Below, piece by piece: positions 25,705 through 34,730 of a DNA stretch of 64,000 nt (the first letter of the stretch is position 1; each line of letters begins with the position of its first letter). Source of the stretch: Ruoffia tabacinasalis. GTDB lineage: Bacteria; Bacillota; Bacilli; Lactobacillales; Aerococcaceae. The DNA lies in assembly GCF_042652985.1 (NCBI RefSeq), contig NZ_JBHSHQ010000004.1:79042-143041 (forward strand). The letters are read 5' to 3'. Position numbers and translations under genes: made by a program. A model generated the notes under the pieces. It was not told the DNA's origin, did no database searches, and worked only from the letters and a program-made list of their open reading frames with translations.

Positions 25705-26401
25705 TATTACGATTCTCCATATCTTCAATAATAAACTTCAATGAATGATCGAGATGCTCATGAATAAGCATGGTCATTGTTTCAACATCTTTATTGCGCA
25801 TCCCTCTTAAGATTAAGAAGTGCTCTTCTAGTGCAATTTTACTGCGAACTTCTGAACGAATGGATAATTCTCTAAAGTAAACGAGATAGGCCTGCAGCTC
25901 ATCAATAATTTTCGGTAGACGACGCATCTGTGACTTTTCATAAACATAAGCATTAAACCCAGAGAAATTATTAATTAGGTTATCGATGCGGTCATCAGAT
26001 TCTTTTGTTTGAATGCTATCCCCGCTTTGTAAATGGCGCTCAAGTTCATCGAAATCCTCCTCGGTCATCAGGTGCATAGCTTTCGTAAAGGCAAGTGTGT
26101 CGAGTGCTTTACGAATATCATAAATTTCGTATGCATCTTTAATACTAATCCCTCTAACAATCATCCCGATACCCGGAACATGTTCAACCAGTTCTTCTTT
26201 TAAGAGTTGTTCGAGCGCATAGCGAATAGGAGTTCGACTAATGTTCATTTCTTCTGAGAAAACGGATTCATTAATACGCTCACCTGCGGGAATTTCACCT
26301 AAGATAATGGTACGCTTAAATGCGTGATAGACAGAAACTTTTAACGTTTGATTGGAATTAATATCTAAATTTGCCTTTACGGCTTCAACTGTAGAATCCA
26401 T
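25697..26401 (-). CDS. citO: GntR/FadR-type regulator of citrate genes (CitO-like)
   Basis: Protein of 234 residues with an N-terminal winged helix (about 25-90: MNISRTPIRYALEQLLKEEL) and an all-helical FCD ligand domain with putative metal-binding His residues. In Enterococcus faecalis the homologous CitO is a citrate-responsive activator encoded beside the same genes; that role is inferred here from context. Three TTGTATAC-type half sites lie between this gene and oadB. The ATG follows TAGGAGG. Co-transcribed with citG. Confidence 0.85.
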   Translation of the reverse strand: MDSTVEAVKANLDINSNQTLKVSVYHAFKRTIILGEIPAGERINESVFSEEMNISRTPIRYALEQLLKEELVEHVPGIGMIVRGISIKDAYEIYDIRKALDTLAFTKAMHLMTEEDFDELERHLQSGDSIQTKESDDRIDNLINNFSGFNAYVYEKSQMRRLPKIIDELQAYLVYFRELSIRSEVRSKIALEEHFLILRGMRNKDVETMTMLIHEHLDHSLKFIIEDMENRNIG

Positions 26402-26542
26402 TGTATACCTCCTAAATAATTAATTATTCTTGTTAAAGAACAAAATGTGTCATTAAACAATGCACTTGAATTGTATACTTATTTGAGATGAAATTCAATA
26501 AGCTATGGTAATAGCTTCAATTCAACATAGATATATACAATT
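26401..26542. promoter_or_regulatory. Candidate CitO operators upstream of citO
   Basis: TTGTATAC occurs at 26401-26408 and 26471-26478, and the inverted form TATACAA at 26534-26540. FCD-type GntR proteins often bind TTGTATACAA-like palindromes. A related TGTATACAA overlaps the citC start (30312-30320). Assignment to CitO is inference. Confidence 0.4.
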
Positions 26543-26554
26543 GACTAACAAAAA

Positions 26555-26590
26555 AACGAAGGTACACTTCGTTAAAAGTATACCTTCGTT
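26555..26590 (-). terminator. Terminator of the oad operon
   Basis: On the minus strand AACGAAGGTATAC...GTGTACCTTCGTT followed by seven T, just after oadB. Confidence 0.85.
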
Positions 26591-26612
26591 ATTAACTAAC
26601 TTGTTACATTGA

Positions 26613-27743
26613 TTATCCAAAGAAGCTTAGTAAGATACCAGCTGCAACAGCTGATCCGATAACTCCAGCTACGTTTGGTCCCATTGCGTGCATTAATAAG
26701 TAGTTATTAGGGTTTGCTTTAATCCCTTCAGACTGTGCAACACGTGCAGCCATCGGTACAGCAGAAACACCTGCAGAACCAATTAAGGGATTCACTTTAC
26801 CATTTGTTAGTTTGTACATAAGTTTACCCATAAGGACACCACTTGTCGTACCAATAACAAAGGCGAATAGACCTAAGAAAATAATTTTGATTGTATCAAA
26901 TGATAGTAATGTAGCGGCATCTGCTGAAGCACCTACTGAAATACCTAAAAGAATTGTAATGATGTACATCATTGAGTTCTCTAAAGTTGTTGTGATTAAA
27001 GGTACAACTTTACTTTCACGAATTAAGTTTCCTAACATTAACATCCCAACTAATGATGCAGCTGAAGGAATTAGTAAGCTTACGAATAAAGTAACAACGA
27101 TTGGGAAAATGATTTTTTCTTTTTGTGATACTGGACGTGCTTGCTTCATAACAGTTGTTCTTTCTTTTTCAGTTGTTAACGCGCGCATAATTGGCGGTTG
27201 AATAATTGGAACAAGCGCCATATATGAGTAAGCAGCAATCGCAATTGTTGGTAAGATATGCTCAGCTAATTGAGAAGAAATATAGATAGCTGTTGGGCCA
27301 TCTGCTCCCCCAATAATACCAATCGCAGCAGATTCACTTGGCGTCATACCTAAGGCTAAAGCACCGAAGAATGCAGCGAAGATACCGAATTGAGCAGCTC
27401 CACCTAATAATAATGTTTTTGGATTCGCAATAAGCGGACCAAAGTCAGTAGATGCTCCTAAACAGAGGAAGATCAGTGGTGGGAATATTCCGAGCCCGAC
27501 CCCTTGATATAAGTAATGAAGCAATCCACCATTCTCTGTTGCAGTAGCAGGATCCATTAATCCCGTCAGAGGTAAGTTAGCAAGTAACATACCGAATCCA
27601 ATTGGAATTAATAAATAAGGCTCATAGTTTTTAGAAACGGCTAAAAAGATTAAAACCAAAGCCAACATAATGACGATGATTTCTTGTATAGTTAAACTCA
27701 AAAACCCGGAAGTTTGTATAAGTTCATTAATTGTGTCTAACAT
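26613..27743 (-). CDS. oadB: Oxaloacetate decarboxylase Na+ pump, beta subunit
   Basis: Membrane subunit of 376 residues that decarboxylates carboxybiotin and pumps Na+ outward. It has nine or more hydrophobic segments and the signature region IGIIGGADGPTAIYISSQLA with the functional Asp, plus ISVGASADAATLL and the terminal PNVAGVIGSAVAAG. It is last in oadA-oadH-oadD-oadB and ended by the 26555-26590 terminator. Confidence 0.95.
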   Translation of the reverse strand: MLDTINELIQTSGFLSLTIQEIIVIMLALVLIFLAVSKNYEPYLLIPIGFGMLLANLPLTGLMDPATATENGGLLHYLYQGVGLGIFPPLIFLCLGASTDFGPLIANPKTLLLGGAAQFGIFAAFFGALALGMTPSESAAIGIIGGADGPTAIYISSQLAEHILPTIAIAAYSYMALVPIIQPPIMRALTTEKERTTVMKQARPVSQKEKIIFPIVVTLFVSLLIPSAASLVGMLMLGNLIRESKVVPLITTTLENSMMYIITILLGISVGASADAATLLSFDTIKIIFLGLFAFVIGTTSGVLMGKLMYKLTNGKVNPLIGSAGVSAVPMAARVAQSEGIKANPNNYLLMHAMGPNVAGVIGSAVAAGILLSFFG

Positions 27744-27758
27744 GTAAACGAATACCTC

Positions 27759-28118
27759 CTATATAGTCAGTAGTAATTGATCAGATTGTACACTGTCACC
27801 TTGACTGACACTAATTTCACCAACAACACCGTCAGCTGGTGCAACAATTTCGTTCTCCATCTTCATAGCTTCTAAGACGATTAATGTATCCCCTTGAGCA
27901 ACTGTTTGACCTGGTGTGACAGCAACTTTTAAGATAGTTCCAGACATTGGTGCGTTAATTTCTGTTCCGCCTGATGCTGCAGCAGGTGCTGGAGCACTTT
28001 GTGTTTCTTGAGCAGCAGGAGCAGCTGTTTGACCCGTTGACATATCTGCATCAGCAGGTAATTCTTTTACCGATACGCGGTATACTTCATTATTAATTTC
28101 GATTTCGTATTTTTTCAT
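27759..28118 (-). CDS. oadD: Biotin carrier subunit of oxaloacetate decarboxylase
   Basis: Biotinyl carrier protein of 119 residues. The C-terminal lipoyl/biotinyl fold carries EAMKMEN with biotinylated Lys86; residues 26-50 are a flexible Ala/Pro linker, and the first 20 form a short docking strand region. It shuttles carboxybiotin from OadA to OadB. In many Gram-negative bacteria this domain is fused to the alpha chain; here it is separate, as in enterococci. Confidence 0.93.
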   Translation of the reverse strand: MKKYEIEINNEVYRVSVKELPADADMSTGQTAAPAAQETQSAPAPAAASGGTEINAPMSGTILKVAVTPGQTVAQGDTLIVLEAMKMENEIVAPADGVVGEISVSQGDSVQSDQLLLTI

Positions 28119-28134
28119 GATTTATATCCTCCGA

Positions 28135-28431
28135 TTATTTAATTCGTTTTGATTCTTGGATTTCTAACTTTTTGTTTGGCTCATCTTCAGACGCTAATGC
28201 TAAAGCGACTAATTCAGCAACTTGTTGATGCTTTTTGTTCGGTGCTAAGTTGTTTGTGTTTACTGCAGGTGCAGGTTTAGCTGCTGCAGGTGCAGGTTCG
28301 GCTTTATCACTTCCGTTAACAAACTTTGCAATCATTTCTGTTAGTCCCCAAAGAACTAGTAGTACTGAAAATACTGTAAGCATGGAAACGATAGTTAACA
28401 TCAAACCGTCCATAATACTGATTGATTCCAT
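28135..28431 (-). CDS. oadH: Oxaloacetate decarboxylase small membrane subunit (gamma-like)
   Basis: Protein of 98 residues with one N-terminal transmembrane helix (about 8-30, LMLTIVSMLTVFSVLLVLWG), an Ala/Pro-rich linker and a charged C-terminus. This is the build of the OadG/OadH subunit that holds the alpha chain to the membrane pump. The sequence is poorly conserved in this family, so the assignment rests on topology and position between oadA and oadD. Confidence 0.85.
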   Translation of the reverse strand: MESISIMDGLMLTIVSMLTVFSVLLVLWGLTEMIAKFVNGSDKAEPAPAAAKPAPAVNTNNLAPNKKHQQVAELVALALASEDEPNKKLEIQESKRIK

Positions 28432-28463
28432 CTAATTAAATTCCTCCTTCGTTCATCGACTCT

Positions 28464-29855
28464 TTATTGACCGTAGCGTGCTTGAATCTTAATTGTTTCT
28501 CCAGCTACTGGTTTAGGTTGATATTTTCTTTCTAGGTATTGTTGACCCACTTGTGGGAATAAAGCATAAGTTAATACGTCTTCATCATTTTTACCTAGGT
28601 CGCCTAATTCAGCTTTAAGTTTTTCGAACTCTGGATCTAAACGATCTGCTGGACGCGTTTCGATGACTTCTGCGTCACCGATAATTGAGCGACGGAATTC
28701 CTCATCCACTGGTGCAGGAGATTTACCATATAAGCCTTTTAAGTAGTCCTTAATTTCGTTAGGCACCATCTTGTAGCGTTCTCCAGCTAAGACGTTGAAT
28801 ACCGCTTGTGTTCCAACCATTTGACTCAAGGGTGTTACAAGTGGTGGGAAGCCCATGTCCTCACGAACAGAAGGAACTTCGTTAAGTACAGCATCGTATT
28901 TATCTAAAGCACCTGCTTGGCGGAGTTGTGAGTTTAAGTTCGATAACATACCACCAGGAACTTGGTAAATTAAAGCTTTAGGATCAGCGAACATCATTTT
29001 ACTGTCTAATGTTCCGTCTGCTAAATATTTATCACGAATGCCTTTAAAGTAGTCCGCAATTTCTTCTAAAGTATCAATGTTTAAGTGTGTATTAATATTT
29101 AATTCTTCTAATGTTAATGCCATTGATTCAGTAGGTGGTTGACTTGTTCCTTCAGCTAATGGAGAAATCGCTGTATCAATAATATCAACGCCATTCTCAA
29201 CAGCAGCTAAGTAAGTCATTTGTGACACACCACTTGTTGCGTGCGTGTGTAAGTTTAATGGAACATCAATCACAGCTTTAATCGCTGGAATTAATTCACG
29301 AGTAACAGCCGGAGTTAAGATACCAGCCATGTCTTTAATACAGATTGAGTCAGCACCCATATCGTTGTATTCTTTTGCTAGTTTTGTGTAATACTCAACG
29401 GTATGAACATCACTTGTTGTATATGCAATTGCTAATTGTGCATGTGCACCGTATTTCTTAACTGCTTCAAGTGAAGCGCGAACATTACGTGAATCGTTTA
29501 ACGCATCGAAGATTCGGAAGATATCAATGCCGTTCTCAACAGCCTTTTGAATAAACTTATCAACAACATCATCAGCATAGTGACGGTAACCGATTAAGTT
29601 TTGACCTCTAAGTAACATCATCAATTTCGTATTCGGCGTACGTTTACGAATTTCGCGTAGTCGTTCCCATGGATCTTCATCTAAAAAACGAATCGCTGAG
29701 TCATAAGTTGCACCCCCCCAACATTCAAGTGCGTAATATCCCGCCGAGTCCATTTTCTCAATAATTGGAAGCATATCTTCTGTCGACATGCGAGTTGCCA
29801 TCAAACTTTGATGCGCATCTCTCAAGACGGTTTCATTAATACGTACTTCAACCAT
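28464..29855 (-). CDS. oadA: Oxaloacetate decarboxylase alpha subunit (carboxyltransferase)
   Basis: Carboxyltransferase of 463 residues that moves the carboxyl group of oxaloacetate to biotin. Shows TVLRDAHQSLMATRM with the metal-binding Asp, the ADSICIKDMAG Lys region and HTHATSG metal-binding His pair. It lacks a C-terminal biotin domain, which is the separate oadD product. The ATG of MVEVRINE (29855) is preferred over one at 29876, which lies before the AGAAAGG ribosome site. First gene of the oad operon; a cre box lies 40 bases upstream. Confidence 0.95.
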   Translation of the reverse strand: MVEVRINETVLRDAHQSLMATRMSTEDMLPIIEKMDSAGYYALECWGGATYDSAIRFLDEDPWERLREIRKRTPNTKLMMLLRGQNLIGYRHYADDVVDKFIQKAVENGIDIFRIFDALNDSRNVRASLEAVKKYGAHAQLAIAYTTSDVHTVEYYTKLAKEYNDMGADSICIKDMAGILTPAVTRELIPAIKAVIDVPLNLHTHATSGVSQMTYLAAVENGVDIIDTAISPLAEGTSQPPTESMALTLEELNINTHLNIDTLEEIADYFKGIRDKYLADGTLDSKMMFADPKALIYQVPGGMLSNLNSQLRQAGALDKYDAVLNEVPSVREDMGFPPLVTPLSQMVGTQAVFNVLAGERYKMVPNEIKDYLKGLYGKSPAPVDEEFRRSIIGDAEVIETRPADRLDPEFEKLKAELGDLGKNDEDVLTYALFPQVGQQYLERKYQPKPVAGETIKIQARYGQ

Positions 29856-29894
29856 ATATATATCAACCTTTCTCATAAGTTATATTTATCTTTA

Positions 29895-29909
29895 TTGTAA
29901 GCGAAAACA
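29895..29909. promoter_or_regulatory. cre box at the oadA promoter side
   Basis: TTGTAAGCGAAAACA matches the catabolite-responsive element consensus WTGNAANCGNWNNCW at every fixed position. It lies between the oadA start and the divergent citC promoter region and predicts CcpA repression. Confidence 0.75.
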
Positions 29910-30302
29910 CCTCAGAATGAAATTCTTTTTTGGGAAAATACTGTTCTAATGGTGTTTTTTTGCGTATAAATTTTTGCATAAAATAAAAACAAGACTAAAT
30001 ATACCTCTAAAAAACCTTATATAAATGCCTAATTAAAACGGCTTCATTATAGAAGAAGTAAATTCAATGCAGCTGTTTTACAGGTTTGTTCTGTCATAAT
30101 ATTTACATCAGAATAACATTCTAATCGCCTGATAACGTTAACATGTTAGACAGAATAAGGATTAGAATTATAAAATACAGGGGAAAAACAACACGATTAA
30201 TATAATTAATATATAATGAATAGTGGAATGAAGAAATAAATGATTTTCTTCATACAATATTGGTTTGGGGCAAGTAATAGAACTTTTAGTCAATAAAAAA
30301 GG
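29910..30302. promoter_or_regulatory. Divergent oadA-citC control region
   Basis: About 390 AT-rich bases with no gene. It contains a second cre box (30130-30143) and a TATAAT (30212-30217) placed for citC transcription with a poor -35, as expected for an activator-dependent promoter. Several A/T blocks could bind CitO, but no certain operator is claimed. Confidence 0.5.
30130..30143. promoter_or_regulatory. cre box upstream of citC
   Basis: TGATAACGTTAACA fits the cre consensus TGWNANCGNTNWCA at every fixed position and is almost palindromic. Predicts CcpA repression of the cit operon in glucose. Confidence 0.75.
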
Positions 30303-30311
30303 ATGATGATA

Positions 30312-31301
30312 GTGTATACAACGAAACGTTTATGGATTCATCGAAGCCAAAGTGCACGCAAAGATTGGGAAAACTTATTAGAAGCTTCCAACTTAAGCAC
30401 TCAGGAACAGACCGATTATACAGTCGGGATTTATAAAGGTGATGATCTCGTTGCTACTGGTTCATATGCTGGCAACGTTATTAAATGTGTAGCCGTTCAT
30501 TCAGACTATCAATCAGAAAACTTTCTGACGGATATTGTTGTCCATCTAATGGATCAACTAAGAAGTAATGGCTCAAATCATTATTTCGTCTATACATGTC
30601 CAAAGAATAGTGTTTACTTTAAATCACTAGGCTTTAATAAGATTGTAGAGACGTCGAATGTTACCTTCATGGAATTTGGTCATCCTAATTTTGAAGATTA
30701 CTTATCTATGTTAAGTAATCATAAAAAAGAAGGAAACAATGGCGCAGTCGTTATGAACGCCAACCCGATTACTAATGGACACCTTCACTTAATTGAAGAA
30801 ACAGCCAAACAAAGTGATTACGTGTATGTATTCGTTCTGTCTGAAGATCGTTCTGAATTTAATGATGAGGAGCGAATGATGTTGGTAAAACGTGCAACCG
30901 TTGACATGTCAAATGTCATTGTCTTACCAACAAATGATTACATGGTCTCTTCGGCAACATTCCCATCATACTTCTTGCGAGATCGTGCTCAAGAAAGTGT
31001 CGCACGAATTCAAGCGAAAGTCGATGCGACTTTATTTAAAGAAAGAGTGGCTCCGATTCTTAATATCAACCACCGCTTCGTCGGTAAAGAGCCTTATTCA
31101 CGCGTCACAGAGATTTATAATGAAAGTATGAGTGAAGTTTTTCAAGATGATCTGGAATTAGAAATTATTCCACGATTAGAGATTGAAGGTGAAGTGATTA
31201 GTGCAACGAAAGTACGTAAAGCACTATCGGAAGGTCATCCAGAAAGCATTAAGAATTTAGTTCCAAGTACAACGTACGACTATATTCAAAACAAAAAATA
31301 A
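30312..31301 (+). CDS. citC: [Citrate (pro-3S)-lyase] ligase
   Basis: Acetylates the citrate lyase prosthetic group, using acetate and ATP. About 329 residues: an N-terminal GNAT-like region, then a nucleotidyltransferase domain with NANPITNGHLHLIEE (the HxGH site appears as TNGH) and the C-terminal ISATKVRKAL motif. The frame is open from ATG 30303, but that codon touches the AAAAAGG ribosome site. GTG 30312 has proper spacing and is preferred. First gene of citCDEFX. Confidence 0.93.
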   Translation: MYTTKRLWIHRSQSARKDWENLLEASNLSTQEQTDYTVGIYKGDDLVATGSYAGNVIKCVAVHSDYQSENFLTDIVVHLMDQLRSNGSNHYFVYTCPKNSVYFKSLGFNKIVETSNVTFMEFGHPNFEDYLSMLSNHKKEGNNGAVVMNANPITNGHLHLIEETAKQSDYVYVFVLSEDRSEFNDEERMMLVKRATVDMSNVIVLPTNDYMVSSATFPSYFLRDRAQESVARIQAKVDATLFKERVAPILNINHRFVGKEPYSRVTEIYNESMSEVFQDDLELEIIPRLEIEGEVISATKVRKALSEGHPESIKNLVPSTTYDYIQNKK

Positions 31302-31317
31302 ATTTGAGGTGAAAAAG

Positions 31318-31623
31318 ATGGAAATTAAACAAAATGGTGTCGCAGGGACAGTTGAGTCTTCTGACATTATGGTCACTGTGGCTCAATCAGATAATGGTAT
31401 CGAGATTGAACTAGAAAGTAGTGTAGAGAAACAATTCGGAGCACAAATCCGTAAAGTTATCAAAGAAACTTTAGAAAAACTTGGAGTGGAAAACGCAAAA
31501 GTAACTGCTGTTGACCAAGGTGCATTAGATTGTACAGTTCAAGCAAGAACAATTGCAGCTGTTTACCGTGCTGCAGATGAAACTACATTTAACTGGAAGG
31601 AGATTGCAACATGGAGCGTTTAA
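31318..31623 (+). CDS. citD: Citrate lyase acyl carrier protein (gamma subunit)
   Basis: Acyl carrier of 101 residues. The Ser14 region GTVESSDIMVTV is the attachment site of the phosphoribosyl-dephospho-CoA group. The ATG at 31318 lies eight bases behind GAGGTG; an upstream GTG at 31309 is inside that site. Overlaps citE by 13 bases. Confidence 0.95.
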   Translation: MEIKQNGVAGTVESSDIMVTVAQSDNGIEIELESSVEKQFGAQIRKVIKETLEKLGVENAKVTAVDQGALDCTVQARTIAAVYRAADETTFNWKEIATWSV

Positions 31624-32498
31624 GAAGAACGATGATGTTTGTGCCTGGTGCGAACGCAGCAATGCTTAGAGATGCACCTTTATACGGCTCAGATGCAGTA
31701 ATGTTTGATTTAGAAGATGCTGTATCATTGAACGAGAAAGATACTGCACGTATGTTAGTACATAATGCATTAAAAAATATTGACTATAGTAACGTTGAAA
31801 CGGTTGTTCGTATTAACGATTTAAAAGCTGGTGGAGATCAGGATATCGAAGCATCAGTATTAGGTGGCGTGAACGTGATTCGTTTACCAAAAACTGAAAA
31901 TGCACAAGAAATCAAAGACGTCGAAGCTGTTATCGAACGAGTTGAGAGAGAAAACGGCATCGAAGTGGGTACAACAAATATTATGGCTGCGATCGAATCA
32001 GCTACAGGTATTTTAAATGTACGTGAGATTGCTCACGCGTCAGACCGCTTAATCGGTATCGCTCTAGGAGCAGAAGACTACGTGACAAACATGAAGACTG
32101 AAAGAAGTGCCACTGGAGAAGAATTATTCTTCGCACGTAGCTTCATTCTACATGCAGCGAGAGATGCAGGTATTGCAGCTTTAGATACTGTTTATTCAGA
32201 CGTAGATAACGAAGAAGGCTTCAGAAATGAAGTACAACGTATTAAACAATTAGGTTTCGATGGAAAATCAATTATCAACCCTCGTCAAATTCCAATTGTT
32301 CATGATGAATACGCACCAACTCAAAAAGAAATTGACAATGCAAAAGAAATTATTTGGGCAATTCAAGAAGCTGAAGAAAAAGGTTCAGGGGTTATCTCTG
32401 TTAACGGAAAAATGGTTGATAAGCCAATCGTTGAACGTGCTGAGCGTGTTATTGCTTTAGCTAAAGCAGCGAATATCATTACAGAGGAGGAACTATAA
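31611..32498 (+). CDS. citE: Citrate lyase beta subunit
   Basis: Citryl-ACP lyase subunit of 295 residues that splits citryl-thioester into oxaloacetate and acetyl-thioester. Shows the CitE/HpcH fold motifs RRTMMFVPGANAAML, DAVMFDLEDAVSLNEK, MAAIESATGI and IALGAEDYVTNM with Mg2+-binding acids. It starts within citD behind GGAGA. Full length. Confidence 0.96.
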   Translation: MERLRRTMMFVPGANAAMLRDAPLYGSDAVMFDLEDAVSLNEKDTARMLVHNALKNIDYSNVETVVRINDLKAGGDQDIEASVLGGVNVIRLPKTENAQEIKDVEAVIERVERENGIEVGTTNIMAAIESATGILNVREIAHASDRLIGIALGAEDYVTNMKTERSATGEELFFARSFILHAARDAGIAALDTVYSDVDNEEGFRNEVQRIKQLGFDGKSIINPRQIPIVHDEYAPTQKEIDNAKEIIWAIQEAEEKGSGVISVNGKMVDKPIVERAERVIALAKAANIITEEEL

Positions 32499-32500
32499 TT

Positions 32501-34033
32501 ATGGTTAAGAATACAGTCGGTCGCGATATTCCACAACATATTGTTGATCAATACGGTGCTTATGGAGAAGAATCTAAATACAGCACACAATATGAAGAGA
32601 CTATCCGTAAAATCAACCCTATTAAACTAGGTGATGACAAATTAGTAGGTAGCTTACGTGAAGCGATTGAAAAAACAGGACTTAAAGACGGTATGACAAT
32701 TTCTTTCCACCACCACTTCCGTGAAGGTGACTATGTACTAAACATGGTCATGGATGAGATTGCAGCAATGGGAATTAAAGATTTAACGATTGCACCAAGT
32801 TCAATTGCTAACGTCCATGAGCCCTTAATCGAACACATTAAAAATGGTGTAGTTACAAACATTACATCAAGTGGTTTACGTGATAAAGTCGGAGCAGCAG
32901 TTTCTGACGGAATTATGAAAAACCCAGTTGTACTACGTTCTCATGGTGGACGTGCACAAGCAATTGCATCAGGCGAAATCAAAATTGACGTTGCCTTCAT
33001 AGGTGCGCCAAGTTCAGATGCGTATGGAAATATAAATGGTACTAAAGGTAAAGCAATCTGTGGTTCATTAGGTTACGCTAAAGTCGATGCAAGATATGCA
33101 GACCAAGTAGTAGCAATTACAGACTCATTAATGCCTTATCCAAACACACCAATCAGCATTCCTCAAACAGATGTTGATTACGTTGTTGAGGTCGATGCGA
33201 TTGGAGATCCTACTGGGATTGCTAAAGGGGCAACTCGTTTCACACAAAACCCTAAAGAATTAGTTATCGCAAGATACGCTAACCAAGTGATTACAAACTC
33301 ACCATACTTTAAAGATAAATTTTCATTCCAAACTGGTACAGGTGGGGCATCATTAGCTGTATCTCGTTACTTACGTGAAGATATGATTAAAGAAAATATC
33401 ACTGCTAGCTTTGCTTTAGGTGGTATTACAAACGCAATGGTTGAGCTACATGAAGAAGGTTTAGTAGATAAATTAATTGACGTTCAAGACTTCGATGCAC
33501 CATCAGGAGAGTCATTAGGACGTAACCCTGAGCATACTGAAATCGACGCGATTTTCTACGCTTCACCATTATTTAAAGGTGCTGCCATTAACCAGCTTGA
33601 CGTATGTATCTTATCAGCACTTGAAATCGATACAGACTTCAACGTTAACGTTGTTACTGGATCGGATGGCGTGATCCGTGGAGCAATCGGTGGTCACCCT
33701 GATACAGCATCATCAAGTAAGATGTCATTAGTTATCTCACCATTAGTTCGAGGAAGAATACCTACAGTGGTTGAACAAGTAAACACTGTAATTACACCAG
33801 GTTCAAGTGTAGACGTGGTTGTTACTGAAATCGGTATCGCAATTAACCCAGAACGCCAAGACTTAGTAGAACACTTCAAGAACGTTGATGTTCCACAATT
33901 TACAATTGAAGAATTAAAAGAGAAAGCTTACGCAATAGTAGGAACACCTCAACCAATTGAATATGGAGAGAAAGACGTTGCTTTAATTCAATACCGTGAT
34001 GGTACGATGATCGACGTTGTTCGCAATGTATAA
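32501..34033 (+). CDS. citF: Citrate lyase alpha subunit
   Basis: Citrate:acetyl-ACP transferase of 510 residues, the expected length. Typical segments include MTISFHHHFREGDYV, SSGLRDKVGAAVSDG, GRAQAIASGEIKIDVAFIGA and GGHPDTASSSKMSLVI. GAGGAGG precedes the ATG. It ends inside the frame of citX. Confidence 0.96.
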   Translation: MVKNTVGRDIPQHIVDQYGAYGEESKYSTQYEETIRKINPIKLGDDKLVGSLREAIEKTGLKDGMTISFHHHFREGDYVLNMVMDEIAAMGIKDLTIAPSSIANVHEPLIEHIKNGVVTNITSSGLRDKVGAAVSDGIMKNPVVLRSHGGRAQAIASGEIKIDVAFIGAPSSDAYGNINGTKGKAICGSLGYAKVDARYADQVVAITDSLMPYPNTPISIPQTDVDYVVEVDAIGDPTGIAKGATRFTQNPKELVIARYANQVITNSPYFKDKFSFQTGTGGASLAVSRYLREDMIKENITASFALGGITNAMVELHEEGLVDKLIDVQDFDAPSGESLGRNPEHTEIDAIFYASPLFKGAAINQLDVCILSALEIDTDFNVNVVTGSDGVIRGAIGGHPDTASSSKMSLVISPLVRGRIPTVVEQVNTVITPGSSVDVVVTEIGIAINPERQDLVEHFKNVDVPQFTIEELKEKAYAIVGTPQPIEYGEKDVALIQYRDGTMIDVVRNV

Positions 34034-34559
34034 GGATGAAGTATTCAATGGCCCGGAAGTGAGTTTAATGGAGATGCTGGATGCGCGTGAAAAACGTGCA
34101 TTCAGACAGACCCAGATTATTAATCAACATTCTCCGGGTTCATTATTATCTGTTACTTTGAATATACCTGGTGATATTAAAACATCACTTTATCTAGTAG
34201 GTGTCTTTGAAGAAATGCTGACAGAAATAAAAGCAAAGTTAGACGATGTGACGATTCAGTTTTCAGAAGATTTGAACTTGCCAACTGGGCCAGAAGCATA
34301 TTTCTTTGTGGATATTGATAGCATTGAATTGAAAAAAAGAATGGTAGCACTTGAAGAAATGCATTCAAAAGGCCGTGTCTTTGATTTAGATGTCGTTAAA
34401 TTAGAAGACGGAAAATTAAGCAGTTTGAAGCGTGAAGAGGTTGGAATAGGAAAGCGTCAATGTTATATTTGCGACCGTCCAGCTAAAGAATGTGCTCGTT
34501 CTCGTAAACATTCAATTGAAGAATCACAAGAAGCAATCGCGAATATCCTTTTAGGATAA
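34026..34559 (+). CDS. citX: Holo-citrate lyase synthase CitX
   Basis: Transfers the phosphoribosyl-dephospho-CoA group to CitD. About 177 residues with VSLMEMLDAREKRAFRQ, LNIPGDIKTS, TGPEAYFFVD and the cysteine-bearing RQCYICDRPAKECARS motif. It starts eight bases before the end of citF without a clear ribosome site, so translation is probably coupled; a TTG at 34017 is an alternative. CitG is separate at the other end of the cluster. Confidence 0.92.
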   Translation: MYKDEVFNGPEVSLMEMLDAREKRAFRQTQIINQHSPGSLLSVTLNIPGDIKTSLYLVGVFEEMLTEIKAKLDDVTIQFSEDLNLPTGPEAYFFVDIDSIELKKRMVALEEMHSKGRVFDLDVVKLEDGKLSSLKREEVGIGKRQCYICDRPAKECARSRKHSIEESQEAIANILLG

Positions 34560-34660
34560 GCGATTTTCTATTGGGTTTTATGTGAACAGTTGAACATTCA
34601 AAGAACAGTTAAAAGACAGTTTAAATGTTGTTTTAATAGGATAACTATATTAAAATATAA

Positions 34661-34675
34661 CTGTAAACGATTTCT
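34661..34675. promoter_or_regulatory. cre-like box before citM
   Basis: CTGTAAACGATTTCT fits the cre consensus WTGNAANCGNWNNCW at all but the first position. It lies about 60 bases before the citM start, behind AT-rich promoter-like sequence, and suggests separate CcpA control of the transporter. Confidence 0.55.
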
Positions 34676-34730
34676 TTATAGTTGTTTGGGGGATGTTTCA
34701 CAAAATAATATATGTATGTAGGAGGAAAAT

